This document shows, piece by piece, positions 59,704-64,000 of a stretch of 64,000 bases of DNA. The notes below the pieces were generated by a model, which saw only the letters and a program-made list of their open reading frames with translations, had not been told where the DNA came from and did no database searches. A program made the translations under genes and the position numbers. Each line of letters begins with the position of its first letter. Position 1 is the stretch's first letter. The DNA is from Moorella sp. Hama-1 (lineage in GTDB: Bacteria; Bacillota; DSM-521; Neomoorellales; Neomoorellaceae): assembly GCF_023734095.1 (NCBI RefSeq), contig NZ_AP024620.1, forward strand, positions 2,724,501 to 2,788,500, in the 5' to 3' direction.

Positions 59704-60694
59704 CACCTGTCATACTGTGGAAAAGGCTGTCGGCGGAGGTTGCGGAAGGCCGACCCGGGGCCACTATCCGGGTTCCCGCCTTTCCTTCCACGGCCCTTAC
59801 CAGTTCCCCGGGTGAAGTAATCAGGCCTTCCTTACCGCCACGGCCGAGGTAACGCAGGATGGCCTTAACCTTGGGACCCATATTACCCGGCGGGAAGTGG
59901 CCGGCCGCCAGGTAGGCTTCAGCTTCGGCCGCCGTCAGGTGGTCCAATTCTTTTTGATCGGGTTTACCGAAATTGATGGCCACCCGGCTGACGCCGGTGG
60001 AGATGACCAGCAGGTCGGCGCCAATGGCCGTCGCTAACAGGGAGGAGGCGTAGTCTTTATCAATGACAGCGGCCACGCCCTCCAGGAGACCCTCCCTCTC
60101 AATTACCGGTACTCCCCCGCCCCCGGCGCAAATGGCTATATAACCGGCGTTAATTAGATCCTTGATGGCCGCGCCTTCTACAATTTTTTGTGGCTCTGGC
60201 GAGGGCACCACCCGCCGCCAGCCCCGGCCGGCATCCTCGACTACCGTCCAGCCGTCTTCCCGGGCGTGGCGCTCGGCTTCCTCCCTGGTCATAAAACTGC
60301 CGATGGGCTTGGTGGGATTTTTAAAGGCCGGGTCGTTTTGATCGACTACTACCTGGGTGACGACGGTTACGGCCTGCCTGGCGATACCCCTTTGCCAGAA
60401 CTCGTTCATCAGGGATTGCTGGATCATATAACCTATGGCCCCCTGGGTATCGGCCACGGCAAACTCCAGGGGTATCAGGGGCAACTCCCCCGTTGCCAGC
60501 TCTGCCCGGCGGATTAAGAAACCCACCTGGGGGCCATTGCCGTGGGTAACGGCCACGTTCCAGCCCGTTTGCACCAGCTCGGCAATCTGCCGGCAGGTCT
60601 CTTTAACTGTGGCCAGCTGGCTATATAAGTCAACATGACGCTTATCTTTAATCAAGGAATTACCGCCGATGGCTACCACTGCCAGTTTACCCAT
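59684..60694 (-). CDS. arcC: Carbamate kinase
   Basis: 336 residues of the amino-acid-kinase fold: VVAIGGNSLIKD at the start, VTHGNGPQVGFLIRRAE, VPSPEPQKIVE, VIDKDYASSLLA and MGPKVKAILRYL. It makes ATP from carbamoyl phosphate, the energy step of arginine or purine/allantoin breakdown. It lies beside xanthine dehydrogenase-type genes, so purine degradation is favoured. The C-terminal 25 residues (after RIVAPGRPS) are not family-like and end in a duplicated sequence. ATG 60694 has GAGGGGG upstream. Confidence 0.93.
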   Translation of the reverse strand: MGKLAVVAIGGNSLIKDKRHVDLYSQLATVKETCRQIAELVQTGWNVAVTHGNGPQVGFLIRRAELATGELPLIPLEFAVADTQGAIGYMIQQSLMNEFWQRGIARQAVTVVTQVVVDQNDPAFKNPTKPIGSFMTREEAERHAREDGWTVVEDAGRGWRRVVPSPEPQKIVEGAAIKDLINAGYIAICAGGGGVPVIEREGLLEGVAAVIDKDYASSLLATAIGADLLVISTGVSRVAINFGKPDQKELDHLTAAEAEAYLAAGHFPPGNMGPKVKAILRYLGRGGKEGLITSPGELVRAVEGKAGTRIVAPGRPSATSADSLFHSMTGANTTQM

Positions 60695-60863
60695 TAACCG
60701 TTCCCCCTCTGATTGCGAAGTCTTGCTATAATGTAATTTAAATACTGAGGGGTGATTTCCTTTGTAGTAATAAACCAAACAGCAGGGTGGATTATTATCA
60801 AATGTTAACAGCCAGCCTGGCCGCTGAACGCCAAGGTGTTGTCCCAGGACCAGGGGGGAATGG

Positions 60864-61331
60864 CTATTTCATCCTGGCTGCGGCCAGTTGCACGGCGGCT
60901 ATAATACTTTCGTAACCCGTACAGCGGCAGAGATGGCCACTCAAGGCTGCCTTAATCTCCTCTACACCAGGGTCAGGGTGACGCGTCAGCAAGGCTTTGC
61001 TCGCCAGCAACATCCCCGGCGTACAAAAGCCGCATTGGACGGCTCCCTTTTCCATAAAGGCCTCCTGGAGGGGGTGGAGTTTACCGCCTGTAGCCAGCCC
61101 CTCCACGGTTTCTATTGTTGCACCCTCTGCTTCCACGGCCAACACCAGGCATGATTGAACGGGTTCACCGCTCAGCAAAACGGTACAGGCGCCGCATTCA
61201 CCGATTTCGCAGCCGGCCTTGGTGCCTACCAGACCCATTTCCTCTCGTAAAAGGCGCACAAGGGTCAGATGGAGCTCAACCTCGCCCTCCCATTGTTCTC
61301 CATTCACCGTTACGGTAAGGTGATGTTTCAT
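60864..61331 (-). CDS. Xanthine dehydrogenase-type [2Fe-2S] subunit
   Basis: 155 residues with two [2Fe-2S] clusters. The plant-type site is GCEIGECGACTVLL with the later Cys in PVQSCLVLA. The second is CGFCTPGMLLASK and CRCTGYESI. It passes electrons from the molybdopterin subunit to the FAD subunit in xanthine or purine hydroxylases (PucE/CoxS/XdhC type). Its start overlaps the end of the FAD-subunit gene by 4 bp (ATGA), but that gene is destroyed, so this subunit probably has no working partner. Confidence 0.9.
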   Translation of the reverse strand: MKHHLTVTVNGEQWEGEVELHLTLVRLLREEMGLVGTKAGCEIGECGACTVLLSGEPVQSCLVLAVEAEGATIETVEGLATGGKLHPLQEAFMEKGAVQCGFCTPGMLLASKALLTRHPDPGVEEIKAALSGHLCRCTGYESIIAAVQLAAARMK

Positions 61332-61573
61332 AGCCGGGCTACCTCCCCGAGGCGATATTCCAGGGCCGCCAGTTTTGCCAGGGCCATCTCCATGAGTTGG
61401 CCAACCATTTCTTTCTTATACTCCGGCGTTGCCCGCAAGCTGCCGGCCCGCGGCGCAATAACCTCGGCAAATCTATCCCGGGCCTGGCGTACGCGTTCAT
61501 AAGTCAGCGGTCCCTGCTTTAAAATCTCTTCTACTGCTCCAACCCTGGCCGGGGTTGCTAAGTGCTCCCTAAC
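61328..61573 (-). pseudogene. Xanthine dehydrogenase FAD subunit, C-terminal fragment
   Basis: About 81 codons encode the end of a CoxM/PucC-type flavin subunit (EHLATPARVGAVEEILKQGP, AGSLRATPEYKKEMVGQLME). It starts abruptly at the edge of an IS630-like remnant near 61574. The matching N-terminal fragment is at 63164-63274. Roughly 170 codons in the middle are missing from both. Confidence 0.8.
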
Positions 61574-61647
61574 ATAAATACGATGACGTATTATCTGTTG
61601 TGAATTTAGGTATAGATGTGATATGATGCTCTCAAGAGGTGAGCATC

Positions 61648-62590
61648 ATGCCAAGAAAAAGTCCATTTAAAATCAATTTGACGCCACACGAAAGAAACGT
61701 CCTTGAAACAGAAGCAAGAAAATATACGTCACCGTATTGTAACGTAATTCGGGCAAAGATCGTCTTGTTGGCTGCTCAAGGTTACAGCAATGATGAAATA
61801 GCTTCCCGCTTGGATATACCGCGTCAAATCGTGAGCAAGTGGCGAAAGCGTTTCTATTATGAACGCTTAATGGGCCTGCAAGATCTGCCCCGGGGTGGAC
61901 GTCCCAGTTCTTTTTCCCCCGGCGGTGATAATCGAAATTAAGGCTCTTGCTTGTGAACTTCCCCGAAATCTGGGGGTGCCATTGTCTCGTTTATCAATAG
62001 CTGAGTTGCACAAAGAAGTGACCAGCCGGGGAATTGTAGCTCAGGTAAGTGGCATGACCCTGTGGCGGTGGTTGAGCGAAGATGCCATTCGGCCCTGGCG
62101 TTACCGCAGCTGGATTTTCCCCAGGGACCCTGCCTTTTCGGAAAAAGCCGCACGGGTACTGGGTCTTTATGAAGGGTTCTGGGATAATCAACCACTTGGC
62201 CCTAGGGATTATGTTATATCTGCTGATGAAAAAACCAGTATTCAGGCTCGAAAACGCAAGTATTGTTCTCAAGGGCCTAAACCGCAGCAAGCCATGCGTA
62301 TTGAGCACGAATATGAAAGAAAAGGGGCATGGGCCTATTTGGCTGCCTGGGATGTAAAAAGGGCGAAAATCTTTGGCCGTTGCGAAAGCAAAAGTGGGAT
62401 AGCTCCATTTGAGAGGCTCGTTCGCCAGGTGATGAGTCAAGAACCTTATGCTTCGGCAAAAAGAGTTTTCTGGATTATGGATAATGGCTCTTCTCATCGA
62501 GGAGAACGCTCAATTGAACGCCTTCAAGCGCAATGGCCTACGATTATACCGGTTCATTTGCCCATTCACGCCAGTTGGCTTAATCAAACT
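61648..62590 (+). pseudogene. IS630-family transposase, frameshifted and truncated
   Basis: An N-terminal HTH (LLAAQGYSNDEIASRLDIPR, VSKWRKRFYYERLMGLQDLP) is followed, after a +1 shift at the TTTTTCCCCC run near 61911-61920, by the DDE domain: YVISADEKTSIQA, WIMDNGSSHRG and HASWLNQ. The catalytic Glu that should follow LNQ is lost at the junction with the next element. The shift could be programmed or a mutation. Confidence 0.8.
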
Positions 62591-63083
62591 GTCATGCGAG
62601 CAATTACGAAAGAAGGAACGGTTCGGGCAGCTTGTTAAAATACGTCACCGTAATTATGTTTTAAAGTACTTAGATAAAAACATCCTCTTCACCAACCAGG
62701 ATGAATGGCCGGATAGCACCATTGTTGCCACCTACCGAGGTCAGGCCAGCATTGAGGAGGCTTTCAAGGTAATGAAAAACCCCCATTTCATTGGCTGGAG
62801 CCCCATGTACCACTGGACCGATGCCAGGATCCGCGTCCATGCTTTCTACTGTGTCCTGGCTTTGACCCTGGCTTCCCTGCTCCGCCGGGAAATTTATCAA
62901 AAAGGGCTCGACTTAAGCCTCACTTCCCTCCTGGAGGAACTGGCGGGAATTTATGAGGTCGCTCATATCTACCCGCCGGAAGCTAAACAGAAAGATGTAT
63001 TTACCCTTTCTGCGTGCAATGAAACGCAACAGAAGCTTATTGAGCTATTGGCATTGGATAAAATGCATCAGGCGGTTGCCTGA
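62590..63083 (+). pseudogene. IS1634-type transposase, C-terminal fragment
   Basis: About 160 codons of an IS4-clan (IS1634-like) transposase: LVKIRHRNYVLKYLDKNILF, STIVATYRGQASIEEAFKVM (with the catalytic Glu), IRVHAFYCVLALTLASLLRR. The N-terminal two thirds are missing. Confidence 0.75.
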
Positions 63084-63163
63084 GGGTTAACAACAGGTCG
63101 CTATTCCTTCTAAGCTAGTAGTATCAAGGTTTTTGTGCTATTGCAGTCTCGTAACTAGGAAAG

Positions 63164-63274
63164 TTACGCTAGAAGATCAGTTCCTCCTGCCAGGGCTACC
63201 GCGCCTTCCTGCTTTAAAGCAGCCGAAGCTTCGGCAATGGTCCCGGCACGGAAATAATCAAAGGACCCGGGCAT
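63164..63274 (-). pseudogene. Xanthine dehydrogenase FAD subunit, N-terminal fragment
   Basis: 36 codons from ATG 63274, behind AAAGGAGGTG: MPGSFDYFRAGTIAEASAAL then VALAGGTDLLA, the flavin-binding start of CoxM/PucC subunits. A stop follows at the insertion edge. The ATG overlaps the end of the large-subunit gene, as in intact clusters. Confidence 0.85.
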
Positions 63275-63735
63275 ACTTTTCACCTCCTTTGTCGGTTGGC
63301 CTTATCCCCGTCTTTTTTAAAGCCCGGAGCACGGCATCCGGGGTCAGGGGTAATTCGTAAAAGTCAATCCCCAGGGCTACATAAAGGGCATTGGCGATGG
63401 CCGGCGGGATGGCTACTGCGCCGTGTTCCCCCAGGCCCCGGGTGCCAAAGGGGCCCGTCGCATCAGGAGTCTCGATGAAAATCGTTTTTAATTCCGCCGG
63501 CAGATCCCTAGCTGTCGGTATTTTGTAATCCGTCAGGGTGGGGTTACGCATGGCACCGTTGGAACTAAAAATGAGCTTTTCCGACAGCGCCGAGCCCATC
63601 GCCTGAACCATGGCTCCTGTCAACTGCCCCCTGGCAGTCAGGGGATTGAGCACCCGGCCGGGATTAATAGCTGTGACCAGCTTTAATACCTCAATCGCAC
63701 CCGTCCGCAGATCAACTTCTATCCCGGTAGGAACT
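63258..63735 (-). pseudogene. Xanthine dehydrogenase molybdopterin subunit, C-terminal fragment
   Basis: The last 150 codons of the large (PucD/XdhA-type) subunit: IEVDLRTGAIEVLKLVTAIN, LTARGQLTGAMVQAMGSALS, GPFGTRGLGEHGAVAIPPAI. The last segment holds the conserved Glu of the molybdenum site (GLGEHG). The 5' part is cut off by a transposase gene at about 63725. Any remaining part would lie beyond the window. Confidence 0.85.
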
Positions 63736-64000
63736 CTGCTACCGGAACTTCCCGCCAGGATTTATGTTTGCCATTCGGTTTTAGGGCTTTGATATTGGAC
63801 ATAATGGCCTGTCCATTACCCCGATAAACTTCAGCCGGGGTTAATCTCCCCAGGCTCTGGTGGGGGCGAACATGGTTGTGCTGGTAGGCTTCTTCCGCCA
63901 GCATAGTCAGTAGCTGAGGTAAAGTGGTAGTGGCCGTGAGCCGGCTGACGACGTGATCTTCAACATCCCGGAACACTCGTTCGATTTTGGCGTTGCAACG
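63719..64000 (-). CDS. Integrase-type transposase (IS3/IS481 group), partial at window end
   Basis: The minus-strand frame runs off the window edge. It has the last catalytic region and C-terminal marker of rve-type transposases: CNAKIERVFRDVEDHVVSRL, EAYQHNHVRPHQSLGRLTPA. The last residues (VPVAEFLPG) read into the large-subunit fragment, so the element's end lies close to its stop codon. The family subgroup is not settled. Confidence 0.75.
   Translation of the reverse strand, partial: RCNAKIERVFRDVEDHVVSRLTATTTLPQLLTMLAEEAYQHNHVRPHQSLGRLTPAEVYRGNGQAIMSNIKALKPNGKHKSWREVPVAEFLPG

Larger units (their letters stand above)
61575..63160 (+). mobile_element. Composite of IS630 and IS1634-like remnants (approximate limits)
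   Basis: An IS630-type transposase lacking its end is joined directly to the C-terminal part of an IS1634-type transposase. A short inverted repeat, CGTAACT/AAGTTACG, at the right edge (about 63150-63168) may be an element end. The block lies inside the FAD-subunit gene. Confidence 0.7.

Overview
The window looks like a chromosomal segment of a thermophilic, high-GC, Gram-positive acetogen of the Moorella type. This rests on content: two sets of corrinoid-dependent methyl-transfer genes (methanol type and O-demethylase type), an ASKHA corrinoid reductive activator, cytochrome bd in an anaerobe, frequent TTG/GTG starts and strong GGAGG ribosome binding sites. The genus is inferred; no 16S rRNA, tRNA or CRISPR array was seen.

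Layout. 0-3.3 kb: an SdpI-like membrane protein, a decayed IS607 element (serine recombinase with a promoter too close for a leader, and a TnpB-like protein lacking its nuclease end), then a Phd/RelE-type toxin-antitoxin pair behind a perfect palindrome. 3.5-14.4 kb: a nitrilase-fold amidase, bactofilin-like and DUF1648 membrane proteins, a MacAB-type exporter, a Yip1 protein, a GntR/ABC-2 operon of the YtrA type and a Uma2 nuclease. 14.5-19.5 kb: methanol utilisation genes mtaB, mtaC and a pterin methyltransferase, with a divergent second corrinoid protein, flanked by remnants of a chitinase-like gene, an AraC regulator and an Rpn nuclease. 19.7-30 kb: an accessory, decaying region with an ECF sigma factor, a MntA/HepT pair, small membrane proteins, a GH18 protein, DUF401 and EamA transporters and many duplicated fragments.

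30-38 kb: an oxygen-defence block with a ferritin-like protein, an Rrf2 regulator with three cysteines and cydABDC. 38-46 kb: guanine nucleotide genes (gmk-like, guaA, hpt), an NlpC/P60 hydrolase under a c-di-AMP riboswitch, and pabB-pabC behind a probable TRAP-binding attenuator. 46-55 kb: one minus-strand cluster holding a corrinoid protein, its methyltetrahydrofolate methyltransferase, a sensor kinase that carries its own corrinoid-binding domain fused to PocR, a YesN-type regulator, the corrinoid activator and a UroD-family methyltransferase. 55-64 kb: broken signalling and radical-SAM genes, an ABC uptake operon with a leader terminator, carbamate kinase, and a xanthine dehydrogenase-type cluster broken by three insertion-sequence remnants.

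The most interesting item is the 46-55 kb cluster. Its kinase carries the same cobalamin-binding fold as the methyl-carrying protein encoded beside it, so the pathway may be controlled by the state of a bound corrinoid. Also notable are a three-copy structured RNA-like element (33.7, 47.5 and 51.2 kb), the TRAP-like site before pabB, and a four-copy short repeat, one copy of which sits between 15-bp direct repeats.
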